Positions 1 through 9,440 of a stretch of 37,676 bases of DNA are shown here, piece after piece. A program made the position numbers and the translations under genes. Source of the stretch: Gracilaria gracilis. Taxonomy: Eukaryota > Rhodophyta > Florideophyceae > Gracilariales > Gracilariaceae. Position 1 is the first letter of the stretch. Each line of letters starts with the position of its first letter. The notes under the pieces are model-generated. The model saw only the letters and a list, made by a program, of their open reading frames with translations, was not told the DNA's origin and searched no databases. Location: positions 1 through 37,676 of the forward strand of contig JARGSG010000215.1 in the NCBI GenBank assembly GCA_030374805.1, written 5' to 3'.

Positions 1-653
1 AGAGTGTACCTCTTGGGAATCGTCAGCATCTTGCACACTGCCGGTAACCACACCTGTCAGTGGTGGGAATAGACACCTTCGAGGTATAGCTGCTCTGCAA
101 CGGACGAGGGACAGTGTCTCCTACTTGGCCCAAATTGCAGAACCCCTAAAGGTGACAGGTCGGCTCATCTGCTAGTCATGTCCAAATTGGTAATTGCACG
201 AACCCGAACGGTGTCATCGGTCGAGACAGGCGAGCAACATGCGAAGGCTACGACCAATATGGGAATGCTGAAGCCCTTAAGGGATTGTGGTACCCGGAAG
301 AGGTGGAAATCTACACAAGCTCTTTTGCGAGTATACCCGAGTGGTCACAAGAAACCTGATGGTATCGCAATTGATTCTGCCAGGTTGCCGTCAACCAGAA
401 GATGGCCAGGGCACAATCCAAGCTGGTTTTCGAAGTCCATGAAGGTGAGGCCGAGAGATGTTGTGCGTTACGAAATGAAAATGGTACCCACCATGATGGT
501 ATGGAGAAGCGGTCCCCATTGTGGTACAAGCGCGGCGCATATCGCAAGACAACCAATGCGATGTGCCGTGAACCCGATTGGTATGTCAATGCCACCAAAC
601 TTGATGAGAGGATCTAGGAGCCACGAGGGCGTGGCTCAGGGTAAAAAGGGGTC
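1..653. other. Unassigned sequence left of an LTR-like repeat
   Basis: I recognise no gene here. Short open frames exist on both strands (for example 402-617 plus and 311-598 minus) but none resembles a known family. The last bases before position 654 are purine-rich, with a run of A followed by GGGG. This could be a polypurine tract in front of a 3' LTR, which would make this stretch the decayed internal end of a plus-strand retroelement running in from the left. That reading is inference. Confidence 0.3.
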
Positions 654-938
654 TGTAGTACAATGAGACCTCAATGGAATGGTGCCACGTGGGCCTACTT
701 GGGCTCCTTGCTGGCTGCACTGCACCCAATTGGTATTCTGTATTTTATAATTTCTAATTCCTAATTTCTAATTTAGTTTAGCTTAACATTGCTGGCCCAT
801 GACAGTAGGTCATGGGCACAGCTGATGACGTCATGCCCGCATGGAAGATCGGCGTCGGTGCACCTTGTATATATTGTGGTGCACCTCGCCTTCCCCCTCG
901 GGTATTGTAAAGTCAGGCCACATTAGGGCAGTAACTAT
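654..938 (+). repeat. LTR-like repeat C, copy 1
   Basis: About 285 bp, roughly 85% identical by eye to 3832-4117 in the same orientation. It begins TGTAGTACAATGAG. It contains the palindrome TGACGTCA at 826-833 and a TATATA at 868-873, both expected of an LTR promoter. A 9-bp inverted repeat, GCCCATGAC and GTCATGGGC, lies just before the TGACGTCA in this copy only. The purine run before its start suggests it may be the 3' LTR of an element to the left rather than a partner of copy 2. The right boundary is uncertain. Confidence 0.55.
826..873 (+). promoter_or_regulatory. CRE-like palindrome plus TATA box in repeat C
   Basis: TGACGTCA (826-833) is followed 35 bp later by TATATA (868-873). In copy 2 the palindrome is conserved exactly (4005-4012), while the TATA region reads TGTATGTATT. 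Conservation within a diverged repeat suggests a functional bZIP-type site. Binding is inferred from the motif only. Confidence 0.4.
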
Positions 939-1567
939 ACCATCTTGGTCACTTGCTACTCTATTACTATTCAGGTTTTACCGTGCGTCGACGTCTACTA
1001 CCGTAAACCTACACGGTCTAGACTAGTTGCTCCGCCATTTGCCACTACGGGTTTCAGGTGCCCTACTACCATATTGGTTGTGTGTTTTTCCCCTTTAGGC
1101 TGAGCCCTTGCGCGCTCCCTCTACCAGACAGACCCCACACCTTATCGGTGTTTGTACGACACATGGCTTCCCACATCCCCATTCTTCGCCACCAACCGCC
1201 CGCAAGATAAAATTACTAATCGTAACACAAACTCCCAGAACGTAGATAGCTCATTTCCTCGCGTTAACAATGGTTCTGTTTCCAATTATAGTCCTATGGA
1301 AGACCTCTCTTAACCCAGTGCCACTCCGCAGCAACCTTTTACTTTTTTTCCGGCTCAAACGACCGCCACTTGGCTGCAAACTATTGGTTTCCCTTCATGT
1401 AAACTCACAGCCACTTTGCCGCAACTATTTGTTTTCCAGCGCACAGTAAGCCATAAAGGTGTGCAAGCGATGCGTATCAATAGCTCCAAACAAGTAGAAG
1501 TAGCGTGTTGTGTATACAAAAAGATGCAATGATGCTAGATAGGCCTTGGTGCCGAGTTATCGCGACC
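939..1567 (+). other. Degenerate coding-like stretch
   Basis: The frame 1212-1532 reads as plausible protein (rich in N, S, T, Q and P) interrupted by one TAA at 1311-1313. It follows the LTR-like repeat, so it could be a decayed gag-like start, but no zinc knuckle or other diagnostic motif is present. The remainder shows nothing recognisable. Confidence 0.2.
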
Positions 1568-1990
1568 TTAAAGCTGCCAGTCTTTCCTTTTTCTTCTCCT
1601 CGTATGGATCATAAAAAGAAACACGTGGAGATAAGGGTGATGACGGCTGCGTTGGAGGTCATTGCTGCCTTCAATATGCTGTACTAACGGCAAAGTATTG
1701 TAATTCCAAATAGAATATGGCAGACTTTCAAAACACTCATATTTTATTCCCAAAGGTGTTGGAACGGCCTTTAGAGCCGTTCCAATACTTTTTATTATCG
1801 CATGGGAATAAAATATGAGTGTTTTGAAAGCCACTCATATGCTATTAAGCATTCCAATATTTTGCCGTTAATACAGTGTATGGGTGACAGCAGTGACGCC
1901 CAGAGAGCCGTCCGCACCCTCATCTTGCTCTGTATTCCTATACTCTCCCATTTTGTGAGAGAGAAGAACGCCTTGGTTCCGAAGTGGCTA
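1568..1990. mobile_element. Foldback (long inverted repeat) element
   Basis: The innermost arms 1686-1748 and 1805-1871 are near-identical reverse complements sharing TAACGGCAAA ends and a long match ending in TTTATTCCCA. More diverged pairing continues outward to about 1568 and 1990. The central spacer carries a second small hairpin, TTGGAACGGC (1759-1768) pairing with GCCGTTCCAA (1776-1785). Translating both arms away from the centre gives related peptides beginning GIKYECFES, with shared LPL, Q and QR positions. The element may therefore have captured, or arisen from, an inverted gene fragment. No transposase is present. Confidence 0.6.
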
Positions 1991-2823
1991 CTTTGTGTCT
2001 TATGGACGCTCTAGTGCCAACCAACTGGAACACTCTGGCGCCTGAGTTAGCGGCAGCAATTCGCAAGCAGGTCCGCCAACGCAACTTTGCGTATATAATA
2101 TAATGGTAGTGCTACGTATTGATTTTATTGTGTTTGATGGTTCCATAACTGATTTTCTGGTCGCCACGGAAGACTTAGTAGTTTGATCTAACATAGAGGA
2201 ATCAAGTAATTGTTGCAAAGGGGCTTTTAGTAGGGTACTGGCTTGTGATGGAATCACAAAGGACTACCGAACATGTTCTCTGATGTACGAAAGTGGGTGT
2301 GGCATAGTGACGGTTGGCAAAGAACTTGCTCGGACTGGAATCGCCTTCGAAAAGGAACGACGTTCTCCAGAAGGCAATTCGCAATCGATGCTTTGGTGGT
2401 GCATTTCCCGATGGGCTATTGTGTGGGACACTGGTTCTATCAAAGAATATGGGAGACGGCACGCCGCACACTATGGAACTTGCAGAGAGGTCCCCTGCAA
2501 GTCACACAATGTTCCCATGGTTCAAATTAGATATGGCCACTTAGAGTCGCCACGTCACGAAAAAATTTTCATATACTATTTCCATACAAAAAAAAGTATT
2601 GGGGCGGCTGTTAGTGTCGTACAGATACGTACACATGTAAAAACAGACGTATAATTTAGTCGAAAAGAAGTACGTCATAAGTTAGCCCACCGGTCACCTA
2701 GTATCCTTATTTAAAGGCACTCTGCTTAGCCCGGGAGCTTTGGCAAAGAGCTCCCCAAGACAGACATATCTCGTGCCAATCTGTCCTGCTAGTGAACTGT
2801 TCCTTCATCACTGTGCTTCTACC
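1991..2823. other. No identifiable feature
   Basis: Overlapping short frames occur on both strands (for example 2283-2654 plus and 2202-2471 minus), but none has a recognisable domain or a convincing start context. I see no repeat of other parts of the window here. Confidence 0.3.
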
Positions 2824-3476
2824 ATGAACTTGGAGTTTATAACTGAAGCCCACCTGAAAGTTATAGGCTCAGAAGAAGATCTCTCTCCAAGCAATATATT
2901 GGTGCCACCAGAGCTCCGCCACAAGATGAATAAACTACAATGGCACAAAGCCGTTTACAAATGGGCTAAAACCACCCAAGCATGTGCTAAAGACGGTGAT
3001 TCTTGCGCCAAAGATGCAGCAACTACGTCAAAAACAATTCTCTACAGATCTATTGAATTTTGTAAAAAACGCTGATCAAAAAGGCCTATCGACTGGTACG
3101 TTAGTGTTGACAGCGCAGTTCAGTAACATGACCATCAACGAGATGCATTTTATAAAGAAAATCTTGGCTCGCTTCGCAAAGGACTCAACCGTATATAGGC
3201 ACCGTCGTATAGTTTGCCAGTAAAAAGAAGTGACGTGGTGCAAGCTAAGGCAATAGAACCTATCTCGGCTTACACCAAATGCTTTGCACGCCCTGCTCTC
3301 TTTTACATCAACCTTACTAGAGCCAAACAGGATTCGTGCTATAGCAGAAAAATTTCTATAATTCTGCTGCTTAATGAGGAAGTATTCTCAAAAACGTTCA
3401 CGAACATCATCTCCAATTTTCTAGTTTCTCCTAAAAACAAAAAGAACGAATACCTTGATCATCTCTCTACCTAAAG
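2824..3476 (+). pseudogene. Decayed gene of unknown function, frameshifted
   Basis: An ATG at 2824 opens a frame of 83 codons that ends at 3075. Protein-like sequence then continues in another frame to 3223 and in the first frame again to 3474. The peptides are lysine-rich and helical, with short hydrophobic patches, and the overlap near 2985-3075 suggests a small insertion or deletion. No family was recognised. It lies between the two LTR-like C repeats, so it may be the remains of an internal retroelement gene. An alternative is a host gene fragment. Confidence 0.3.
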
Positions 3477-3530
3477 GGAGAATAAACACCATCAAAGAGG
3501 TTATGCCGACGGCACAAGAAAGATTTTTAA

Positions 3531-3782
3531 CCCTTGTCGGGCAGACCTGGAACTCTGCGCGCCGACCAGTTCCGAGTCTCTCCAGTGCAGAAAATTGCAA
3601 AGTTTTTTATGAGGGTCTGCAAGGCGCTTTATAATCACTTTTCAGACCTGGAACCGTCGTCAAACTCAAATATCCATTTTATTGTGATTTCTAAATACTT
3701 TTGGGAAGCACTGCTGGAGCGATGTGGATTTTTAGTAATAATTCGTTGATGGACACGCATAGTTCCAGGTTCCCGACAAGGG
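3531..3782. mobile_element. Non-autonomous piggyBac-type MITE
   Basis: The 252-bp element is bounded by TTAA at 3527-3530 and 3783-3786. Its ends are inverted repeats starting CCCTTGTCGGG and continuing imperfectly for about 30 bp with a shared CCTGGAACT block. A further copy of the CCTGGAAC motif lies inside near 3647, like the subterminal repeats of piggyBac elements. TTAA duplication together with CCC-starting termini is diagnostic of the piggyBac superfamily. There is no room for a transposase, so movement would need an enzyme supplied in trans. Confidence 0.8.
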
Positions 3783-3831
3783 TTAAGCGAAGTTAATTAG
3801 AAAAAGATGCTCAGCCTCAATCACCGCGATC

Positions 3832-4117
3832 TGCAGTACAATGAGGCCTCAATGGGTTGGTGCCACGTGGGCCTAATTGTGCGCCTTGCTGGCTGCACTT
3901 TCATCCAATTGGTATTTTCTATTTTATTATTTCTAACGTCTAATTTCTAATTTAGTTTAGCTTAACATTGCTGGCCTACGAAAATAGGTCATGGGCGCAG
4001 CCGATGACGTCATGCTCGCATTGAGGATCGGCGCCGGTGCAGCTTGTATGTATTGTGGTCCACCTCAACTTCCCCTTAGTGTATTGTAAAGTCAGGCACC
4101 ATTAGAGCAGTAGCTAC
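3832..4117 (+). repeat. LTR-like repeat C, copy 2
   Basis: Direct copy of 654-938, beginning TGCAGTACAATGAG, with the TGACGTCA palindrome conserved at 4005-4012. The sequence before it is not purine-rich, so it may be a solo LTR or a 5' LTR. A broken coding region (4141-4740) starts only 24 bp downstream, so the repeat may once have supplied its promoter. Confidence 0.55.
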
Positions 4118-4140
4118 AGGGGGGATTGCGCAATAGTTCC

Positions 4141-4740
4141 ATGATGAGTAGAGCCGCCCCACGTTTAGTGCTATCCAAAATAGCGTGGCACAAAATCCAG
4201 GCCAAAATAGAAGGTGCTGTGAAAGGGAAAATGTCTTCCATCGTAAAGGATCAAGAGGTGATGCAGATGACAAAATGGATAAAAAAGTTATCTGCTGAAG
4301 TTGAACGACGTGATTCTCTTTTTCATCAGCTTCAAGAGACTACTACTGTTAATAATATCCGGCACTGGGTTTGTACTGAGGAAGATAGAGGTATACAAGA
4401 GGCAGTAGTGAACGACGAACTGCATGTTTATGAGCAGTTTATTGCCCTTGCGGTGGAGAAAGCGAATTAGGGGGCCAGTTTTGAAGATGAAGACAATCTC
4501 CCTGTTTTTCTTTTACCTTCCGAGTCACATCTGCGTCATATTTTTGCTAAAGTTGAGCAAATTGCAATCGACAGCAATATTTCGGACGCAGTTTATTATC
4601 TGAGGAAAGCAAAGCGCGCTCTGCTGGGCGCGAAATGCAAGAAATGTAATGGCAGTATGCGGCAGTTTCGTCGGTGTTCTCGGAATGCTAGTTTAATATG
4701 CCAGATCGCTAGTTGTGAAAATAAAAGTCGGAAAAACTAG
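4141..4740 (+). pseudogene. Broken zinc-ribbon protein, possible transposase N-terminus
   Basis: One frame of 200 codons runs from the ATG at 4141 to TAG at 4738-4740 and is interrupted by a single TAG at 4468-4470. The N-terminal half is helical and charged. Near the C-terminus there is a CxxC pair (CKKC) followed by M, then two further cysteines five apart and a basic SRKN tail. This order resembles the zinc ribbon that precedes the DDE domain in IS1595/ISXO2/Merlin-type transposases. No DDE domain follows before the sequence becomes unreadable. The family assignment is inference; the coding nature of the frame is fairly clear. Confidence 0.4.
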
Positions 4741-4937
4741 CATTTTTGCAGTTTGCGCTAGTTAGCAAGGCAACAAAAAAATTGTGGAAATTACGTTTCC
4801 GTTCAGTGCAGTTCAAAACCTCACGTACTGGAGTTGAAGGCTACTTTGCAGTTTCTCTGCCACCGTTTGTAACTTTACATTCCCCACACTCGTCAAAAAA
4901 CAGTCTAAAAACTTACGAGCCCACCACTAGCGCTCCC

Positions 4938-6143
4938 TCATTCTAACCCCGCATTCGGGTCCTGAGTCTCAGCTTCCCTAAATTTCAAGTTGAAGAACTC
5001 CAACAGAACACTTTCTCCATTTTCGTACGCCCTCCCAGCCCCACACTGGCTCCAAACCCCTCCCAGCCTCTTCTCCTCCTGTTGCTCTAGTATGCGTTCC
5101 GCCGTTGGCACAGCCGCCGGCGCACCAACAAACGCAACTAGTGGGGCCCACCCGGCAGCTGCCGTGGCCCACACACTTCCCCATCCAAATCCATCGATAA
5201 CCCCACCCTTTCGCCTCTTTTTCAGCCGACTTCCCCAACCCCCCCCTCCATTCCCTTCTCCGCTCTTTCCCCTCACACGCTCACGTCTTACCAGAGAGTC
5301 TGGCGTCACCAGCGATCCTTTCCCTCTTCCTTCATTCCTCCTAGCGGCTCCTGCCCTTGCCAGATTCTTCATCTACGACAATTGGCACGCCTTCTCCACC
5401 TGTCTCACTTGCGCCTATGCCACTTCCACGCGGCCCCTCAGTCTCATATTCCTCCTTCTGAGCTACACCATCTTCCTCCCAACGCACTCTACCATCCCAA
5501 TCACATGCCTTCCACTCCCCACTCCAGCCAACTTCATCGGTTTCTGAGTCGTGGAAATCAAATCCAATGGCACCCCAATCTCCGACACACTCAGCACCAC
5601 ACCTCCCATCTCACCCACAATCTGAGAAATCTAGTCATCCAAATGTTCCCTAAGATCTCCTCCACGCTTCCTCAACCGCTCCTCAATCTCCGCCGCAAAC
5701 ATCGTGTCCAGTCCCCCATCCCCTCCACCCGAATCAGCCCCAACCACCCTCCCCACCCCCAATTCTCTCCTTCTACCCCTTTTAAACATTGTTCTCTCTC
5801 CTTCCTTTCCGGTGGGGTCTCCGGTAACCTCTTCCGTTGAAGCAGAGCCACTGTATTCTCGTGTTCGACTTACCCATTCGACATCGCAGATATAAACGGC
5901 GGTTTATGGTAAGAGAAATAACCACAAGCGAGATGAACGCAACAGTTCCAGCACTTCTTCTCACTCCGCTCTCCCGTGGCACTGTCGGCCACACACCCAC
6001 TTGCGCTGAACAACGATTTGTACCCCATTCATATTTACTCCAATTTTCCGCCATTCCGCACAATTTCCATCTTTTTTTAGAAATTCCCCCAATTTCCTCA
6101 CTTTTGTCCATACCATATCCCACTGAAGCCCCCGATGCACCAA
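4938..6143 (-). pseudogene. Long minus-strand pseudogene, family unknown
   Basis: A single minus-strand frame of about 400 codons reads as protein from 6143 to the TGA at 4938-4940. It is interrupted by TGA (5961-5963), TAA (5904-5906) and four TAG codons (5631-5633, 5463-5465, 5415-5417, 5373-5375). An acidic stretch is followed by an Arg/Gln-rich coiled-coil-like region, then a basic Gly-rich linker and a hydrophobic Ala/Val segment near codons 320-350. The last 144 codons (5372-4938) are uninterrupted. The overlapping plus-strand frames are Pro/Ser-rich and look like shadows. No domain was recognised, and a gag-like origin is possible. Confidence 0.4.
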
Positions 6144-6443
6144 GTCTCAAGTATCAACGGTACTATTGAATTTTACTTTCTATGCTTTACTTCACTGCGG
6201 ACCTTCTCATGAACACACTCCTCGGCTCTACCTCCACTACAGTTCTGCTGCCCATGTCTTTCCATAACTAATCATACCAATGCCCTTCTTCTCTGGAACA
6301 ATTTTTCCATGACCAAAACAACAGCCCAGTCGTGTACTTAAAGCTTTTCCCACTCTTTAGAATGTAGATCACTTTCCTTTCATAGCTACCAGCACCCGAC
6401 ACCTTCCAACAGCCTATACCTTCAATCAAACAAACTCATCGCA

Positions 6444-7277
6444 ATGAGCTCCCATTCATCTTCACTCCGTTCTGCAATCATTCCAGCTGTTGTCGTAGAT
6501 AGAGGCCCTGTTGGCACCATGATTTATAACAATGGTTCTCCTCGAGACACCTTTCTCTCCATCGAAGACTTCATTTCCGCAGATTGCCTTCCCCAAGGTC
6601 CAATTTTCTTCTGTGGCAGGAACGACCTTCTCGAAAACGTAATTTTATCTTGTCCAGCACCACAAGCAGAAGAATTCGTCCTCATCCAGAATGATCATAT
6701 TCGTCCCATCCTTTCCCAAAACGGAATTGAGCACTGCACACGAGCCGCTCTTTACATCGCCGTTCCCACTGTCGGCGCCTCCCCACAAGATGGTGTCACG
6801 CCTCTCTCTCCTACTGGTCTAACCACAGCCATCGGAAAGTGAGCTCCGGCAATAACTGAACGCCTCTAGACCGCAGGTCTTACTTGCAGTATCGTCGACG
6901 AAAACGCCGTTCCCAAGTCTTACTACCAAAAGCTAGTTTGCATCTTTTCCTTCAATCTTGTCGGTTCTTCATTTGGATTCGTTACCATACATGAAGTGGC
7001 TACCGAGTACAAAAGCATTGTCTCAACTATTGTTAAGGAGCTTCTAGGGGTGCTCACCTTCAACACAGGACTCTTCTACAATATCCCGGATATAGTGGAA
7101 TCCATTCTGGAATACGAAAACACCCTTACTACCTTCCTCGCCTCTTTCTCGGAGTATGATTCTAGAAATGCCTACTTTTATCTCACCTCTGCAGATGAAC
7201 AAGTAGCCAAAAGGCAGGATCCTGCCCCTTTCCACACCAACTCTGACATTGTTCTTGGAAATGACATTCTCCAGTAA
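6444..7277 (+). pseudogene. Ketopantoate-reductase-like pseudogene
   Basis: The frame opens at an ATG in good context (6444) and runs 277 codons to TAA at 7275-7277. It contains two in-frame stops, TGA at 6840-6842 and TAG at 6867-6869. Family-like signs are the QNG-type turn (SQNGIEHC), a TAGL segment entering SIVDE, and YYQKLV followed by a hydrophobic helix with FNLVG and then HEVATEY. These match the linker and helical C-terminal domain of ketopantoate reductase / 6-phosphogluconate dehydrogenase-like proteins, which reduce 2-oxo acids with NADPH. The classical GxGxxG loop is not evident at the N-terminus, so it may be truncated there too. The family call is moderate; the disabled state is clear. 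Confidence 0.45.
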
Positions 7278-7829
7278 TTAGAACAAATTATAAACCTTAT
7301 ATTCCGTGCATACACACAAAAACTTCTCACTCCATGCAGATCAACCCATTTTTTTCTTCATTTCTTTTTATGTTACCGTTCAAAAAAATTGTGTGTTTAT
7401 ATTTCATCTCAAGCCTCTATCAAGAACACACACAACATTATTGGCCCTATATTAAAACTACTCATCTTCGCCATGTATTAGAGTCTTTTCTTCTTCGTAA
7501 TTCCTATCTCTATTTTTATCATAGCCACTGGCCATGGGTGGCATCTAACATCGCTTTATTTTCATTTTCGTGCTCGTCCTCTCCATCCTATATATCTTCC
7601 ATTCCACTTTCTTCCTTCGTTGTGCCTCTCTCTCTCGTTCAATACCTTCTACTTCATCATGTCCGCCCAATGTTAGTTTAAAGTGTAAACTGTGCGTATA
7701 TCGAAATTTAGAGCATATTCGCGCACCGTTTACAAAGATACATTATGCTCATATCATCTATAGCACACTTGCACAGCAATTTGTAAGCAATACATATATA
7801 AATAAAGTTTCTGGCGGACTAATTTCAGC
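7278..7829. other. A+T-rich spacer
   Basis: This stretch is pyrimidine-rich and A+T-rich with no convincing gene. An AATAAA at 7801-7806 could be a polyadenylation signal, but it is over 500 bp from the nearest stop codon upstream. Nothing else was seen. Confidence 0.35.
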
Positions 7830-8400
7830 CTTGGACAGTGGCCAGGGGTGGCGTGGCGCTTCATCGGTGCACCGATGAAGCGGAATGCCAGTTCGGTCCG
7901 CTGTCCCAGCGCGCCGTGAGTGATAAACGTGTGGTGGTGGCATACGCAGCACCGTCAACGTGGGGTGAGTATTGAAGCTAAAGTGCACCCCGAACCGTTG
8001 TCCACGCGCCCTGAGTGATGAAGTTTGAGTGGTGGCATACGTAGCCCCACCAGTGCGCCGTTGAAAGCGGAGCTGGGTGTCCTGGCGCTTCATCGGTGCA
8101 CCGATGAAGCGTCACGTCCCCCTGGTCCACGGTTCCAACGCGCCGCATGTGGAAAACCTGTAATGTTGGCATACGTGGCACCACCAATGCGCCGTTGACA
8201 TCGGACCGGGGTGTCGTGGTGCTTTTTCGGTGCACCGATGAAGTGCCACGACACCCTGGTCAGTTGTCCCAGAAAGCATTTATTTATTTTCAACTCATTA
8301 AAACGACAGCCTGGGACAGCGATCGGAGGTGTCATGGTGCTTCCTCGGTGCACAGAAAAAGCGCCCTGACACCTTCGTCCGCTGTTACCAACTCTGTATT
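7830..8400. repeat. Tandem array of palindrome-centred units
   Basis: Five units of about 113-134 bp each contain a palindrome centred on TGCA, at about 7869, 7985, 8098, 8232 and 8350. The best preserved cores read CTTCATCGGTGCACCGATGA, and the arms extend to about 20 bp each side (GTGTCGTGG pairing with CCACGACAC in unit 4). The second unit keeps only the GTGCAC core. Between palindromes the units share blocks such as GTGGTGGCATACG and TGCGCCGTTGA. Transcribed from either strand, the array would give a series of strong hairpins. I know of no family with this structure. Confidence 0.7.
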
Positions 8401-8663
8401 GAAGAGGGTTGAGCCTCCAGGGTTCCCACATGTGATTTCAACTTGGCACCGAGCGCACCAGCATCGGCAGTGGCGGGAGCGGGACTCCTAAGCAAAGCAC
8501 CCGACGGACCAGCACCTCGGGGCCCCGATGACGGTGCAGACGGCTTCTTGGCTACGGATTTCCGTGATTCCTCTGGGATCTCGGGTACAGACCGCGAACG
8601 CATTGGTAGGTTCGCGCCCATTGGTCTCGTCTTAGACGGGCTCGACTTCTTGCCGGATCCCAT
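8385..8663 (-). pseudogene. Retroelement gag-like N-terminal fragment
   Basis: From an ATG at 8663 the minus strand encodes 92 residues that are basic and Ser/Pro/Ala-rich (start MGSGKKSSPSK) and disordered in appearance. It lies about 300 bp after the end of an LTR-like repeat in the same orientation, the usual place for a gag start. The frame ends where the palindrome array begins, so the gene is probably cut by that junction. No zinc knuckle is present. The identification rests on position and composition only. Confidence 0.35.
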
Positions 8664-8956
8664 CGTCTTCCGAGGGTACAGTAAACCAAGAACTGAAACG
8701 GTCCTTACAACCGAAAAAATTACCCCAAATGAGTGTCCCACACTCAATAAGGATATCAACTACCAGTCGATACTCTGTCATACCCAATTCTATTGGAAAA
8801 GAGCCGGCGGTCAATAACACGTTCTTATCGGTCAACGGCGCTGTAACCAGATAGTTTCTCAGTCCACACACGACACTGAAGTCGGAAAGCCAGTTCTTCA
8901 ACTCGCCAATCCAGAGTAGGATGAGAATTCGACTCCTAAGTTGGGAGACCAATTTG

Positions 8957-9440
8957 TGATGCAAACCCCTGACAGAGAGATGGCACACGAAGGTGTTCGG
9001 GACCTTTCTTTAGAGAGGGTAGCGCGGCGAACAGAGCCACCTGTGGTCATTACGCTAGTCAGGTGTGAGACCGGGACTCACCGTCTCGACGAGCGACCAG
9101 GTGTAGAAACGAAAAGTCGGATCTATATCGCGACGGAGTCGGTGTTAACGTCGCAAAAGTGGAACGGGGGCACACGGCAGTGAAAACATGGACCGCAACT
9201 AGCAAGGCCACGATTAAAGCCAAGAAAGTACAAAAAGGGCAACACCGGTATGCAGGAAAGTGATGCCTGTACAATACAGACAAAGAACCTCAAAAAAAAC
9301 GTGGTTAAAAGGACACACAGAAAGTGGACGTGCTGGAAGCTCCACGAGGTAGGTGAGTAGTCCTGCGCAAGGAGTCGGCTCTCCGTGAGAAGTTTACCGA
9401 GTATCAGGGGTTCCTGAGTCAAGGCCGAACACTCGCTTGT
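8957..9440 (-). repeat. LTR-like repeat A, copy 1
   Basis: Blocks match 36895-37385 in the same orientation: CAACACCGGTATGCAG, the region around GAGACCGGGACTCACC, and GCCGAACACTCG. On the minus strand the sequence ends with TTGCATCACA, followed by a leader and a gag-like start, which fits a 5' LTR. Overall identity is low (roughly 65% within blocks), so boundaries are approximate and the start beyond 9440 is unclear. Confidence 0.4.

Noticed and set aside
654..4121. AGGGG as target duplication of one element bounded by the C repeats
   Set aside because: AGGGG occurs beside both outer edges, but using it would put the LTR ends outside TG...CA, and no primer-binding site or polypurine tract fits between the repeats.
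4990..5840. Plus-strand frames of 185 and 152 codons
   Set aside because: They lie opposite a better minus-strand pseudogene, are Pro/Ser/Leu-rich as expected from its complement, and overlap each other in different frames.
4938..6143. Reading TAG/TAA as glutamine (altered genetic code)
   Set aside because: TAG and TAA appear inside decayed frames together with TGA, while apparently intact frames stop at TGA or TAA. Pseudogene decay explains all cases.
7830..8400. CRISPR array
   Set aside because: Repeats are over 110 bp with similar, not unique, intervening sequence, and the DNA is eukaryotic.
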